A stretch of 48,874 nucleotides of DNA from Prevotella sp. S7-1-8 (lineage in GTDB: Bacteria > Bacteroidota > Bacteroidia > Bacteroidales > Bacteroidaceae). This document shows positions 1-8,486 of this stretch, piece after piece (within the stretch, counting starts at the first letter, position 1; the number at the start of each line of letters is the position of its first letter). The notes below the pieces were generated by a model. That model made no database searches. It was given only the letters and a program-made list of their open reading frames with translations, and was not told the origin of the DNA. The stretch lies in assembly GCF_000758925.1 (NCBI RefSeq), contig NZ_JRNC01000052.1, positions 1-48,874 on the forward strand, given 5' to 3'. Position numbers and translations under genes: made by a program.

Positions 1-727
1 TTCCCGTCGTTGCGCTTTGACGGTTCTACTTTCACGGCTTGCAGATGTATTTCCCTGCTCAAAATAGCATCTATGGGATATTTTGAGCCTGTAAGCCCAC
101 CATTACCCTTTTTGTCTACCTCTTTCCAGTCTTTCACATCTAACTTTCTTAATAAATTCACGCTGTTGCAGTGATACATAAACCCTAACCTTGAAGCAAG
201 CATAAGGCGTATTTCTTTCGATATATGCCCTTTCTTGCGCAATGCAGCTACCGTTTTCTACACGGTGCCTTTTTATTGCGCTTACGCGCCAAACAATAGC
301 CGTGTCGTGTAACGCAGCCCACAAAGTCTATACCCCGACTTTCCACAGGGAAAATCTGATAATTGCTTTTGATGTGCAGCAGGCGGTCGTTCTCTAAATA
401 GTCGTTAATGTATATTTGAACACCGTTTAAGTAGCGTTTATCAGCGGCCAGTATCTGCATTATAGCCCACTGTACCACACGGTCGCGGTATGGTAGCTTG
501 TATATTTCTCGGCGTTTCAGTTCGTACTTGATAAACACGCTGTATTTGCCAGTAGTGTAGGTATGTTTCAACAACTCCTGCCGTATCTGGTAAATGTTAG
601 CCTGCAAATCAGCTCCAAACCGTTGCACCTCCTTGCGGTTGCGCTTCCCTTTTGAAGCGTTCACGTGTGCCAAATATGGATTTTCAAGCGTACAGATGTC
701 GCCAAATAAATAACCTATTCTTTTCAT
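1..727 (-). pseudogene. DGR reverse transcriptase, internally deleted and frameshifted
   Basis: This is the group II-like reverse transcriptase of a diversity-generating retroelement, which would copy TR RNA into mutagenised cDNA. The ATG is at 725-727. Residues 1-93 match the family N-terminus (MKRIGYLF; KLPYRDRVVQWAIMQIL at 77-93). The sequence then jumps, near 448/449, to the region that normally follows the active site (DKRYLNG, SNYQIFPVESRGIDFVG at about 97-137). The palm with the YxDD motif and the upstream catalytic Asp are absent. The frame meets a stop at 248, while the C-terminal tail (AALRKKGHISKEIR, FMYHCNSVNLLRKL) continues in another frame through position 1. The shift fits loss of one base in the A-run at 254-257. 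Family members are about 300 or more residues; this frame gives 159. No Avd-type accessory gene lies between it and the variable gene. Confidence 0.85.
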
Positions 728-850
728 TGTTTCTGCTTTGCATAGTCGGGAACTTTCGAGGCGGTCGCCCGTCCTACCAATACCCTTTTTGACTTGATAT
801 TTTTTGCCCAGTGGCAAGGCTTGTCCCATAATAGCATATTTCTTTTGCAA
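728..850. other. DGR spacer between template repeat and RT
   Basis: No credible gene is seen here. It lies between the template repeat and the reverse transcriptase start and probably belongs to the TR RNA, which in known DGRs extends past TR toward the RT. A - strand frame opens across it only as an extension of the RT and TR reading frames. Confidence 0.5.
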
Positions 851-971
851 AGTATAGAGGCGACGAGTTATTCGCATTCGTAGTCGTGGCTGCATTATAA
901 GCATTCGCAGCCGACGCGCCTGCATTCGTGCCATTGTTCGCAGAACCGCCAGCAGCACGAACCCGAAGCCC
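851..971 (-). repeat. DGR template repeat (TR)
   Basis: This 121-bp non-coding repeat is parallel to the 3' end of the tail gene at 1128-2603 (offset 309). Read on the - strand, the copies differ at 17 positions; 16 are adenines in TR and one (918) is C in TR and T in VR. I count 25 adenines in TR, so 16 have been replaced. The changed positions cluster in AAY- and ACN-type codons, giving an Asn/Thr-rich template translation (NN, TT, NANN) that becomes GD, AA and LAVC in the target. Adenine-only substitution is the defining signature of DGR mutagenic retrohoming. Confidence 0.97.
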
Positions 972-1026
972 GCCGCGGGGGACTCCACCTACTGTTATTA
1001 GATACAGCAAAACTTATTTTTTGACG

Positions 1027-1066
1027 AAAAAAACGCCCGCCTGACAGCGGGGTGTAATAGCCCCGC
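1027..1066 (-). terminator. Terminator / hairpin after the DGR variable gene
   Basis: Two mutually exclusive GC hairpins lie between the variable gene and TR on the - strand. One has a 6-bp stem GCGGGG/CCCCGC (1047-1052 with 1061-1066). The other has a stem CCCGC/GCGGG (1036-1040 with 1047-1051) followed closely by a run of seven T (plus-strand A at 1027-1033), as in an intrinsic terminator. Known DGRs carry a hairpin just downstream of VR that aids retrohoming, so the first stem could have that role. No gene is seen in 728-1127 besides the DGR parts. Confidence 0.65.
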
Positions 1067-1127
1067 CGCAGGTATATTCACTGTTAGCGCAAAATGTCAA
1101 AGAACTATTTTTTCGTGTCGCATTCGG

Positions 1128-2603
1128 TTACGCTTCAACTATCGGGTCTGCCTCAAAATAGCAGAGAGGCGACGAGCAAACCGCAAGCGTAGCCGCGGCC
1201 GCATTATAAGCACTCGCAGCCGACGCACCCGCATTCGTGCCATCGCCCGCAGAACCGCCAGCAGCACGAACCCGAAGCCCTTTACTGGTCTTTGCATTAG
1301 TCCAGAAGTAGTCGGCGTAATTCGTAGAAGCAGATGCGCCCACTTCGGTAGGCATACAACATAGACCGTTATAGCTCTTACGCTTGATGTAGCCATCTGT
1401 TTGCGGACATTCTGCAACCTTAGTTTTACCCTCTATGGTAGTAGGGTCGAAAGGTGCATACATTGAACGCGAAATGTACACTTCGCTTTTATCTCCCGCG
1501 TTCATAATCATACCACGCACCCATCGCCATAGGTTGCCATAGTTAGCGTGTACGAGGCCAAAGAACACAGGTATGTTAAAGGTCTTGTAGGTCGAGCCGT
1601 CAGACGCAGGCAGGTTATATGGAACGAGGCACACGCCGTCGCCAGCTTCAAGTCCTACTTTTGTAGGGACAACAGGATAATAGCCGTTGTAACCTGCCCA
1701 GTCTGGCATATCGGTTACGCCAATGCCGAAGCCGCCCTGATACAACCCGTTTGTGTCCTTTTCTGCAACGAATGCAGCCTGCGTGTTGGTCGTTCCCATA
1801 ATGATTTCAATAAGGAACTCCGCAACGAACTGCGCAACAAACCAGTTAGCTTCCCAGCCCTCACCACGTTTGCGGGCATAAGTGCCGAAATTGGTTGTGC
1901 TTATCTGTGTGGCAGGCATTCCAAGCATAGACACCTGTGCAGCCTCTGCGGCAGGCGATTTGGCACAGCTGGCTTTATTGAGCGCAGAACCTGCACCGCC
2001 TCTGAATTGCTCCGCTTCGCTGATTACCGAGCACAGCTTCGTATTTGTTCTGTCCATAACACCTGCACCCAGCCACGATGTACCGCCAGCAGGAATGCGC
2101 GCGCTCACGCCGTTACCGATTGGCTTGTCAAATGTAATGGCCTTTACAAGCGTGCCGCCCTCTGTGAAGATGTTAGCGATAAAGCTGTTCCAGCACCACA
2201 TACACTGCCCCTGTGTTCCGTCGAGGGCTGCGGGACTTCCGTCTGCGTACTTTGTGCTGTCCGTCGGGTCGAGCTTACGCTTCTTACGGTCGTCTGTTAC
2301 AAGGTAACGGCCAAGACCGAGTTTTGCAGGCAATTCACGCAATGCCTGAAGGCTTCCGTAGTAGCCTGCTGCGGTAGGGGTGGAATTGGCAGTGTTCCAA
2401 TATCGCCCAGCAATAGGGTTTGCCGCTCGCTCTACTGCGGTGGCCAGCTCCATACGGTGCGTTTCGCCCGTTTCGTCCATGACTTCGATGCGCATATCTT
2501 TTAATGCGCCTTTGGCTTCGGCAAGGTCGTTAATACGCTTGCCGTTCTGGAATGCCGCCAATACGGCGAGCAGTCCCTTTTCTTGTTCTGATGTCAATGC
2601 CAT
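1128..2603 (-). CDS. DGR-diversified tail fibre / receptor-binding protein
   Basis: This 491-residue late protein is the likely host-recognition tip of the tail. The C-terminal region (about 330-491) has the Gly/Trp/Asn-rich pattern of the C-type-lectin/FGE-like fold found in DGR variable proteins (LWRWVRGM, GLRVRAAGGSA), and its last 50 residues contain VR. The N-terminal part (1-90) has a short helical segment and probably attaches to the tail. It is the last structural gene of the late operon, 14 bp after the Ig-like-domain gene, and is followed by a hairpin terminator and TR. The diversified residues would be surface positions of the lectin fold. Family placement is from pattern recognition and its position next to the DGR; the receptor is unknown. 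Confidence 0.88.
   Translation of the reverse strand: MALTSEQEKGLLAVLAAFQNGKRINDLAEAKGALKDMRIEVMDETGETHRMELATAVERAANPIAGRYWNTANSTPTAAGYYGSLQALRELPAKLGLGRYLVTDDRKKRKLDPTDSTKYADGSPAALDGTQGQCMWCWNSFIANIFTEGGTLVKAITFDKPIGNGVSARIPAGGTSWLGAGVMDRTNTKLCSVISEAEQFRGGAGSALNKASCAKSPAAEAAQVSMLGMPATQISTTNFGTYARKRGEGWEANWFVAQFVAEFLIEIIMGTTNTQAAFVAEKDTNGLYQGGFGIGVTDMPDWAGYNGYYPVVPTKVGLEAGDGVCLVPYNLPASDGSTYKTFNIPVFFGLVHANYGNLWRWVRGMIMNAGDKSEVYISRSMYAPFDPTTIEGKTKVAECPQTDGYIKRKSYNGLCCMPTEVGASASTNYADYFWTNAKTSKGLRVRAAGGSAGDGTNAGASAASAYNAAAATLAVCSSPLCYFEADPIVEA
1160..1280 (-). repeat. DGR variable repeat (VR)
   Basis: This is the 3' part of the variable tail gene, residues 442-482 of 491, aligned to TR 851-971. 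The 5' half (GLRVRAAGGSA) is identical in both copies because the template there has no adenines on the coding strand. The changes fall in the second half, nearest the stop codon. The repeat ends about 30 bp before the stop, the usual place for a DGR target in a C-type-lectin-fold protein. Confidence 0.96.
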
Positions 2604-2617
2604 AAATATATAAATGA

Positions 2618-3268
2618 TTAAGTTAAACGTATATTACCCGAATTATCCAGCCGTACGCTGTCGCCTGCAAGCCTGATGCGCGGCGGCACTACGGCAATGG
2701 TCAGCGTCTTATATACGCTTGTGTTGGCAGTGGCAATGACCTGCACAGTGCCTGCGCCCTCCTTTAACGGTACGATATGCCCGTCGGGGGTAAGCGACAC
2801 GATGCTATTGTCGCCGATAAACAGCAGAGAGCCAAAGCCGAATGCAGGCAGTGCGCGTGCCTCAATTTTCGGGCGTGCCGTGTTTCCAAGCGTAATACTG
2901 TCGGGGCAGTATGATATTTCCAATTTCGTAGGCTGCTGAACATTCTGCGAACTAAGCAGATTAACCAGTTTTTCAACCATTGCACGGGTGGCATTACTCT
3001 TTTGTGTTTCTGCCGTTGCGGCTTTGGTGGCAGCGTCCACGCCTGCCAGTCGCTTGTCTACGTCCGCCGTTATCTCTGCGACGTTGGTGTCAAGAAACAA
3101 CGCCAGTGCATTGCGCACACTGCCGCAGCACTCTATAAGGTCTACGAACAGGCTGCCCACCATTTCTGCCGTTACGCTTTTCGTTATCACAGCGTCGCGT
3201 ATGGTTTCAGCCCTTTTTCTAAGCTCTGCGGTTTCTATTGCCGCAACTCTGTTTTCTGTCAAATTCAT
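2618..3268 (-). CDS. Phage structural protein with Ig-like (BIG2-type) C-terminus
   Basis: This 216-residue protein is encoded between the baseplate genes and the variable fibre. The N-terminal half is helical and Ala-rich, with coiled-coil potential (about 1-110). The C-terminal half (about 118-200) is beta-rich and looks like a bacterial Ig-like group 2 domain: P-D-S-I-T-L, A-R-A-L-P-A-F-G, then V-S-L-T-P-D-G-H-I-V-P and G-A-G-T-V-Q-V-I-A. Such domains often decorate tails and bind surfaces weakly. Its start overlaps the stop of the upstream gene by one base (TAATG type), which suggests translational coupling. It may link the fibre to the baseplate. Confidence 0.6.
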   Translation of the reverse strand: MNLTENRVAAIETAELRKRAETIRDAVITKSVTAEMVGSLFVDLIECCGSVRNALALFLDTNVAEITADVDKRLAGVDAATKAATAETQKSNATRAMVEKLVNLLSSQNVQQPTKLEISYCPDSITLGNTARPKIEARALPAFGFGSLLFIGDNSIVSLTPDGHIVPLKEGAGTVQVIATANTSVYKTLTIAVVPPRIRLAGDSVRLDNSGNIRLT

Positions 3269-3792
3269 TATGCAAACACGTCGTTAAATTGATTAGTAAA
3301 CAACCGTACAAGGGTCTGGCCGCTTTCTGATACGACCGCCTCGCCGTTAGCTATCTGCTTCTGCACCTGTTTTATCTTGTCCACCACAACGCCGTCAGTA
3401 GTGGCCACAGCTACGCCCATAGTGCCGTTTGCCGCGCTGCGTATGCTATCGACAGACCATACCACTGAACCGTTGATAAGTTCCGTGCGCCAGTCGCGCC
3501 CGAACGGTGGCAGTATGATGTCGCGCAGGCGGCTGCCCGTTGCTTCCAACAGGTCGGCCGTGTCCTGCTGGCTTATATCCGTGGCAGGTACGATGCCACG
3601 CAACTGATATGCTTTCTGTACCTTTGCGTCTACGGTGTCCTCAAGCTCCCATTCGAGCACCTGCCCATCTTGCAGCCTGTCGGTTATGCAGATATTGTTA
3701 CGCTCTGCCAGCGCGAAGACGCCAGTCGCGCCACCGAGCACCTGCACGGCTATGTCTATTAGGCTTTGCCTGTCTTTTACCATTACCTGCAT
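3268..3792 (-). CDS. Baseplate / tail protein, LysM-like N-terminus
   Basis: This 174-residue protein has an N-terminal region (about 1-60) reading like a phage LysM/gp53-type segment (VKDRQSLIDIAVQVLGG, then NICITDRLQDGQVLEW) used in tail-tube or baseplate proteins. The rest is alpha/beta with no recognised motif. It lies between the gp25-like protein and the Ig-like protein. A second in-frame ATG three codons downstream (3783) is also possible. Assignment rests on the N-terminal pattern and baseplate-operon position. Confidence 0.5.
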   Translation of the reverse strand: MQVMVKDRQSLIDIAVQVLGGATGVFALAERNNICITDRLQDGQVLEWELEDTVDAKVQKAYQLRGIVPATDISQQDTADLLEATGSRLRDIILPPFGRDWRTELINGSVVWSVDSIRSAANGTMGVAVATTDGVVVDKIKQVQKQIANGEAVVSESGQTLVRLFTNQFNDVFA

Positions 3793-3798
3793 AATGTG

Positions 3799-4077
3799 CT
3801 ATCTTATATTTATCACGCCGTCAGCGTCTACCTGTATAGTATGCACGTCTACGCCCACGGCTTTAATCATTTTCTTTGTTTCTGTCGGCCAGAACACGTC
3901 CCGCGTGCCACCGATATGCTGGCGTACCTCTGCGCCTATGAGCGGCAATTCCTTGAACTCCCCACGGGCAGCCATTAGCACGCATTCAATGACTTGCCCC
4001 TCGCAGTTATCGACGGCAGCCGTTTTGTGCTCCACGAGCAGGTCGCCCGTCTTGTTATCTGTCAGTAGTCCTTTCAT
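3799..4077 (-). CDS. Baseplate wedge protein, gp25/W-like
   Basis: This 92-residue protein keeps the pattern of small baseplate wedge components: an N-terminal strand pair around LLVEHKTAAV, then C-E-G-Q-V-I-E-C-V-L-M-A-A-R-G-E-F-K-E-L-P, a central segment conserved in gp25/gpW-like proteins of contractile tails. It starts four bases inside the end of the spike gene (overlap 4074-4077), typical of coupled tail genes. The alternative is an uncharacterised tail accessory protein. Confidence 0.6.
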   Translation of the reverse strand: MKGLLTDNKTGDLLVEHKTAAVDNCEGQVIECVLMAARGEFKELPLIGAEVRQHIGGTRDVFWPTETKKMIKAVGVDVHTIQVDADGVINIR

Positions 4078-4685
4078 TGCTTTACCTTTTCATTTTCATA
4101 GTCGCCACGCTTTGATAGCTGCAAGGATTTGCCAGCCCACGAGTTTACGCCAGCTTTCAGTGCGCTGCCGCCGTCCTGTGGAACTGGTGTCCAGCCAGCC
4201 AGTGCCTTTTTCAAAGCATTTATATCTTTCTCTATAATGTTCAGGCGTGTGGTAACGTCTTCAACCTTGACCAGTCCGCCCAGTTCGCCACCATTCATAA
4301 CGATGCCGTCGCCGTTCAGCTCTACGCTGATGCTGTCCGCCATATTGATGCGCACACCCTGCTCGTCCAGAACCGCCCGCGCTGTGTCCTCACTGATAAC
4401 CACCTCGATGCTTTCCACGTCGTCAGTCAGCAGAACTGCGCCCGCCATACCGTCAGACAGGAAGCCTACGATGACAAAGCTGCCCACGCGCGGAAATTGC
4501 ACCACGCCGAATTTTGCCTGCTGGTTTGCCTGTAAGTTCACGCCCAGAATAGGTGCGTCTTCATTCAGCGGGTCGCAGTCGCAAGTGCGTGCCGTCTTAT
4601 CCACGGCCGTAACCATACAGGCGACACAGCCGACGGGTGCCGCACCCTGCTGCACTATTCTTTGTATTATTTCCTGCGTGTTCAT
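4074..4685 (-). CDS. Baseplate assembly / spike protein gpV-like
   Basis: This 203-residue protein fits the phage spike family (P2 gpV, Mu gp45): an N-terminal OB-like beta-barrel (about 20-95), then a Val/Asn/Gly-rich stretch (VVISEDTARAVL, INMADSISVELNGDGIVMNGG at about 104-140) typical of the triple beta-helix that forms the membrane-piercing needle. The helical tail (about 145-165) may trimerise. It lies directly after the gpD-like hub gene with a 4-base overlap, as in Mu, where hub and spike are adjacent. Confidence 0.75.
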   Translation of the reverse strand: MNTQEIIQRIVQQGAAPVGCVACMVTAVDKTARTCDCDPLNEDAPILGVNLQANQQAKFGVVQFPRVGSFVIVGFLSDGMAGAVLLTDDVESIEVVISEDTARAVLDEQGVRINMADSISVELNGDGIVMNGGELGGLVKVEDVTTRLNIIEKDINALKKALAGWTPVPQDGGSALKAGVNSWAGKSLQLSKRGDYENEKVKQ

Positions 4686-5638
4686 TCTGCCACCCTTTGC
4701 CCTAATGTTATGTCCTGACGATAGCCGCCAGTGCTGTATTTAATCACGTTCTTTTTTATCTGATAGACACCCATAGGCGTGTCGTCTATCTTGATGCCTA
4801 CCGCGTCGAGCTTATCTGCGAGTTTGTAGCCGAATGTGGTTAGGTTTCCTTTCAAGCCGTCGCGCTTTAAGCGTTTCACTTCCTGCTCCGCCCACGCCTT
4901 TAACTCACTTTCTTTCTTGTTGTATGTGTGTATGGTGCGGCGTTCGCCGTCAGCGTCGCCGACTTCAACCTTTATTTTTTTATTGTTCGGCATAAGGCTG
5001 ACCGCCTTAATGCACAGGCGCATACTGTCTGCCTTTTGTTGTTCGAGGCTGTCGTCGCTAATGATATTTATGCCTGTGGCGAAAACCTGCGAAATGGTTG
5101 CCGATGTTTTAAATAGAACGCCTGCATATAAAACAGGCTTCCCGTCTTCGTACTTGAAAAAAGACCTGATGCCGTTTTGTTGCAGCTTGCCCAGCATACT
5201 GGCCACCGTGTCGGAAGTTACGCGGTACTGTCCGAGGTGCTGTTCGCCCATTACCTTAATTGTGTAACCGATGTTCTGGTCTTTCAGCAGCTGTTCAAGT
5301 GTCGCGTTCTTGTATGCCTTTTTCTGTGCAGGTAGCTGTTTAAGTTTGTACATTTCGTCTTCACAGTCCACGACAATAGGCGTTTTGAAGCCCACCTCCC
5401 TGACGTAGCCGACAAAGGCCAGTTCTAAGTTGTCGTCGTAGCCCAGCCACACTTTAACACCGTCGCCCCGCTGCAATGGTACGCGGCTTTCGCCGTCCCA
5501 CTTCAACTTTTTAGGCAGCGTGATTTTGCAGGTATCTGTCAGCCTTTCTGTGTCGCGGGTTATCTCTACTTCCGTAACATAGTCAAGCTGCCATTTTTTC
5601 GCGCCTGTAAATTCTATTTTTGCACAAAGTCTGTACAT
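4682..5638 (-). CDS. Baseplate hub protein gpD-like (Mu gp44-type)
   Basis: This 318-residue protein is related to late-control gpD/Mu gp44 baseplate hubs. It opens with a tail-tube-like beta domain (TEVEITRDTERLTDTCKI, GDGVKVWLGYD, FVGYVREV), followed by an alpha/beta insert (about 105-170) and a second beta domain ending in V-Y-Q-I-K-K-N-V-I. Hub proteins trimerise below the tube and hold the spike, which is the next gene with a 4-bp overlap. Length is close to that of relatives. Confidence 0.78.
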   Translation of the reverse strand: MYRLCAKIEFTGAKKWQLDYVTEVEITRDTERLTDTCKITLPKKLKWDGESRVPLQRGDGVKVWLGYDDNLELAFVGYVREVGFKTPIVVDCEDEMYKLKQLPAQKKAYKNATLEQLLKDQNIGYTIKVMGEQHLGQYRVTSDTVASMLGKLQQNGIRSFFKYEDGKPVLYAGVLFKTSATISQVFATGINIISDDSLEQQKADSMRLCIKAVSLMPNNKKIKVEVGDADGERRTIHTYNKKESELKAWAEQEVKRLKRDGLKGNLTTFGYKLADKLDAVGIKIDDTPMGVYQIKKNVIKYSTGGYRQDITLGQRVAE

Positions 5639-5670
5639 TGTTTAACTACCTTTTGAATGGTTATCAAATG

Positions 5671-6276
5671 CTATTTATAATCGGTACCGTACACGTTATA
5701 ATCGCCGTCGCTTATCATTGAAATTTCAATAGGCTGGTAATTGCTTTCTGTCCTTTGGCTGGCAGAAAAGCTGCTAATTACTACCTTACTGATGTCGAAC
5801 AGCTCCAAGAATGCGGAATGCACATAAATAGGCTCGTCCGCGTTGAAAAAGTCGTGCAGCTGCGTTATACCCTCCGACGGGTATTTATCGACAATAAGGC
5901 CGTTTTCTACTGCCTGAACACCTACCAGCACGTTAATGGAATAGTCGCCGTCGCCGATGTATTCTTTCACGCTGCCAGCCATACCCACAAGGTTTGTTTT
6001 AATGATATTCTTGCTTTTGGCTATGGCTGCGATTGCGTCGTTCATCACCAGTTCTTCGCCGCTTTCCTTTCTGAACGTCAGCTCGCACAGGGCGTAACGG
6101 TCTGCCCACGCACTTTTGTCCGTGTAAGGGCTTGCGACGTTCTGCGCCTGAATGGTTGCCCCGTCGCCGTTCCAGTCGGGCGATGCCGCAGTTCTGGCAG
6201 GGGAGAACCTGTACAGTACGCCTTTCAACTGCTGTGCCGCGCTGGCGGCCACGAATTTGAAACTAATAGGTAACAT
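5671..6276 (-). CDS. Tail protein (DUF6046-like, Mu gp43-position)
   Basis: This 201-residue, largely beta protein lies between the tape measure and the baseplate hub, where Mu encodes its gp43 DNA-circulation/distal tail protein. Visible features are an N-terminal F-K-F-V-A-A-S-A-A segment, an Asp/Gly-rich loop G-D-G-D-Y-S-I-N-V-L-V-G-V and a closing I-S-M-I-S-D-G-D-Y-N-V. It resembles Bacteroidales phage proteins I know as DUF6046, but that is recognition without a search. It probably connects tube, tape measure and baseplate. Confidence 0.6.
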   Translation of the reverse strand: MLPISFKFVAASAAQQLKGVLYRFSPARTAASPDWNGDGATIQAQNVASPYTDKSAWADRYALCELTFRKESGEELVMNDAIAAIAKSKNIIKTNLVGMAGSVKEYIGDGDYSINVLVGVQAVENGLIVDKYPSEGITQLHDFFNADEPIYVHSAFLELFDISKVVISSFSASQRTESNYQPIEISMISDGDYNVYGTDYK

Positions 6277-6277
6277 T

Positions 6278-8440
6278 TCAGTCCGTTGCTAAATTAGTGT
6301 CATTCAACGCCGACAGCAGGGCTTCTGCTACTACGTCTTTAATACGTTCTGCACCCTCTTTCATATTTGCCGTATGTATTTCAATACGTTCTACCAGTCT
6401 GTCTACGTTAATGGTTATATTCTTTATCTTGCTTCCGCTTTCACTGCTGCTGTCGCCGCTTTTGTCGTGCTTCTTCGATTTGGTGTTTCCTGCCGTGCCG
6501 CCCGTTACGTCGGGAACTTTCGGCTGTGCCACAACAGGAACTACCGCAGAAGGCTGTGCCTTTGCCTTTTTCTTGCTGACGTTCTTTTTTTCGCCCGCCT
6601 TGATTTCGGCGTTATACGCTTCGCTGAATGCCTGCCCGACCTTTTTGCCAAAGTCGCTGTAAGTTCCTTTGAGCCTGTCCAGTGCCGCAGATATTCCGCC
6701 AGCGTCCAACTTGAAAGCTGCTTTAATCAGGTCGCCGACAGCTCCAAATGTCTGCTTTGCCAGTAAACCGATGCCAGTAAACACCGTTTTGAACGCAGCC
6801 CATAAGCCTTTGAGTACCGCGCGGAATTTTACAGATGTATTCCAGAAATACACGCCCAGCGCAATAAGCGCAGCTATGGCAGCAGCCACCCAACCGATAA
6901 TAGGGATATTCATAATCGCCACGCCAACGGCACGGCAAGCTGTTACAGCCGACAGCTTGAACGCAGAGAATGAAGCAGATGCAATACCCGCAAATGTTGC
7001 GGAAGCTCCGCCAGTGGTAACGAGTGAAAGCAGGAATGTTCCCAGTGCCTTGATGCCCTGCAATATCCCGACAGTACCAAACCGTAGCACGGCAAGCGTA
7101 GCGCGTGCAATGTTCAGCATAAAACCATTTGAAGCAAATTGCCCCGTTATCAGTTCACGGTTCATAAAAGCCATTTGCAGACGCGATGCGAAAACAAAAC
7201 GCTGAATGCGCGACCACATACTTGCCCACTGCAAGCCTTTGACAGATGCCATTACGCTGCCTACGCCCTGAATTAGCGGCATAAGCTGCGAAAGGGGTAC
7301 AAGTGCAGAGGTTAGCGTACCCACCCAGATAGACAGGTCGCCTGTGGCTTGAAAGATAGATATTTTCATATCTTTAAAACGCTGCTGCACGCGTGCCTGA
7401 CGTTCTGCGTAGCTGTCCATTACTACGGCTGCCTGTTCCTCTGCGCTTTTCGTGCCTGTTATCTGGTCTTGAAAAGCCTTTATTTGGTCGCTGCCCTGTA
7501 CCAGTGCGCGGGCGGCGTTGGCATTCTCCATACCAAACAACTTGCTGAACAGTGCGGAGTCTTTCATTATAGGCTTCAGCATATCGAGGCGTTCTTTCAG
7601 CGTCAGACTTTTGTCGCCCAGTTTTAGCACGTTAATGCCTGCCGCTTCCAGAGCTTCGCGCGTGTCCTTTGGCAAGAACCGCCCCTGCCCCAATATGGCC
7701 AGCGTGTTGCGCAGAGCCACACCGCCCTCGCTGCCTTTCTTACCTGCCTTGTCCAGCACCTGTATGGCGGCGTTTGTTTCTTCAAAGCTGACATTGGCCG
7801 ACTTTGCCGCCATACCGCACTGTTCGAGGGCTGCCTTAATGGCTGGAAGTTCCGCACTACCTGCCTGCCCAGCCGCCGCCATTACGTTCATCATATCGGC
7901 CATTTTACGGCTGGCTTCCAATGGGTCGTCCAATGAAACTCCGTACTGGTTCATTGCCGTGGTAAGAACTTCGGCGGCTGCCACGCCGTCATTGCCCATT
8001 AGCTTGCTGGTGGTCTGTATGGAGGTACCCATGGCTTTGAGAGCTTCGGGGCATTTAGCCAGTTCGGGCGTGAGCTGTGACAAAAGCAGTTTGTAACCCT
8101 CCACCGCAACGCCTGCGTCCGTACCGAATGCCTGCGCACTCTCTCTGGCGTAGCCCTCTATTTCTTTCAGACCTTTACCCGTGACGCCAGCCACGGCAGA
8201 GAGGTCGTGCATTTGGCTGTCCAGCGTTATGCCTGCCGTTGAAAGTGATTGAATGGTCGAGTCGAATTTTGACATATAAGACGATGCAAGGTCGAACACG
8301 GCAAACTTTCCAGCCAATTTCGTAACGGTAGACATAGCTCCGTCGACAGACGCGGAAAATCTGCCTGTCGCACTGGTTATGTTGTTTATTTCGGCGGAAT
8401 AATTACCGCCTACGTTAAAATTGTACTGAAAATTTTGCAT
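6278..8440 (-). CDS. Tail tape measure protein
   Basis: This 720-residue protein sets tail length and is extruded during injection. The N-terminal third has the TP901-type tape-measure core: I-T-L-D-S-Q-M-H-D-L-S-A-V-A-G-V-T, Y-A-R-E-S-A-Q-A-F-G-T-D and G-V-A-L-R-N-T-L-A-I-L-G. The middle (about 370-560) has several hydrophobic helices, the membrane segments that cross the host inner membrane. The C-terminus is Lys/Ser-rich with a helical end. It is the longest late gene, sits just after the frameshifted chaperone gene as usual, and ends two bases from the DUF6046-like start. Confidence 0.93.
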   Translation of the reverse strand: MQNFQYNFNVGGNYSAEINNITSATGRFSASVDGAMSTVTKLAGKFAVFDLASSYMSKFDSTIQSLSTAGITLDSQMHDLSAVAGVTGKGLKEIEGYARESAQAFGTDAGVAVEGYKLLLSQLTPELAKCPEALKAMGTSIQTTSKLMGNDGVAAAEVLTTAMNQYGVSLDDPLEASRKMADMMNVMAAAGQAGSAELPAIKAALEQCGMAAKSANVSFEETNAAIQVLDKAGKKGSEGGVALRNTLAILGQGRFLPKDTREALEAAGINVLKLGDKSLTLKERLDMLKPIMKDSALFSKLFGMENANAARALVQGSDQIKAFQDQITGTKSAEEQAAVVMDSYAERQARVQQRFKDMKISIFQATGDLSIWVGTLTSALVPLSQLMPLIQGVGSVMASVKGLQWASMWSRIQRFVFASRLQMAFMNRELITGQFASNGFMLNIARATLAVLRFGTVGILQGIKALGTFLLSLVTTGGASATFAGIASASFSAFKLSAVTACRAVGVAIMNIPIIGWVAAAIAALIALGVYFWNTSVKFRAVLKGLWAAFKTVFTGIGLLAKQTFGAVGDLIKAAFKLDAGGISAALDRLKGTYSDFGKKVGQAFSEAYNAEIKAGEKKNVSKKKAKAQPSAVVPVVAQPKVPDVTGGTAGNTKSKKHDKSGDSSSESGSKIKNITINVDRLVERIEIHTANMKEGAERIKDVVAEALLSALNDTNLATD

Positions 8441-8486
8441 ATCCGACTTTTTTTACTTATACTTGCACCGTGTTAAATGCAACAGA

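Noticed and set aside
774..1010. 78-residue - strand ORF across the template repeat
   Set aside because: It only translates TR and its flanks; its apparent similarity to the tail protein is the DGR repeat, not a gene.
1548..2504. 318-residue + strand ORF
   Set aside because: It lies entirely antisense to the variable tail gene, which has clear late-operon spacing and protein features; it is a compositional shadow.
1128..2603. Formylglycine-generating enzyme activity for the variable protein
   Set aside because: The fold resembles that family, but DGR targets use it as a binding scaffold and no catalytic Cys pair could be assigned.
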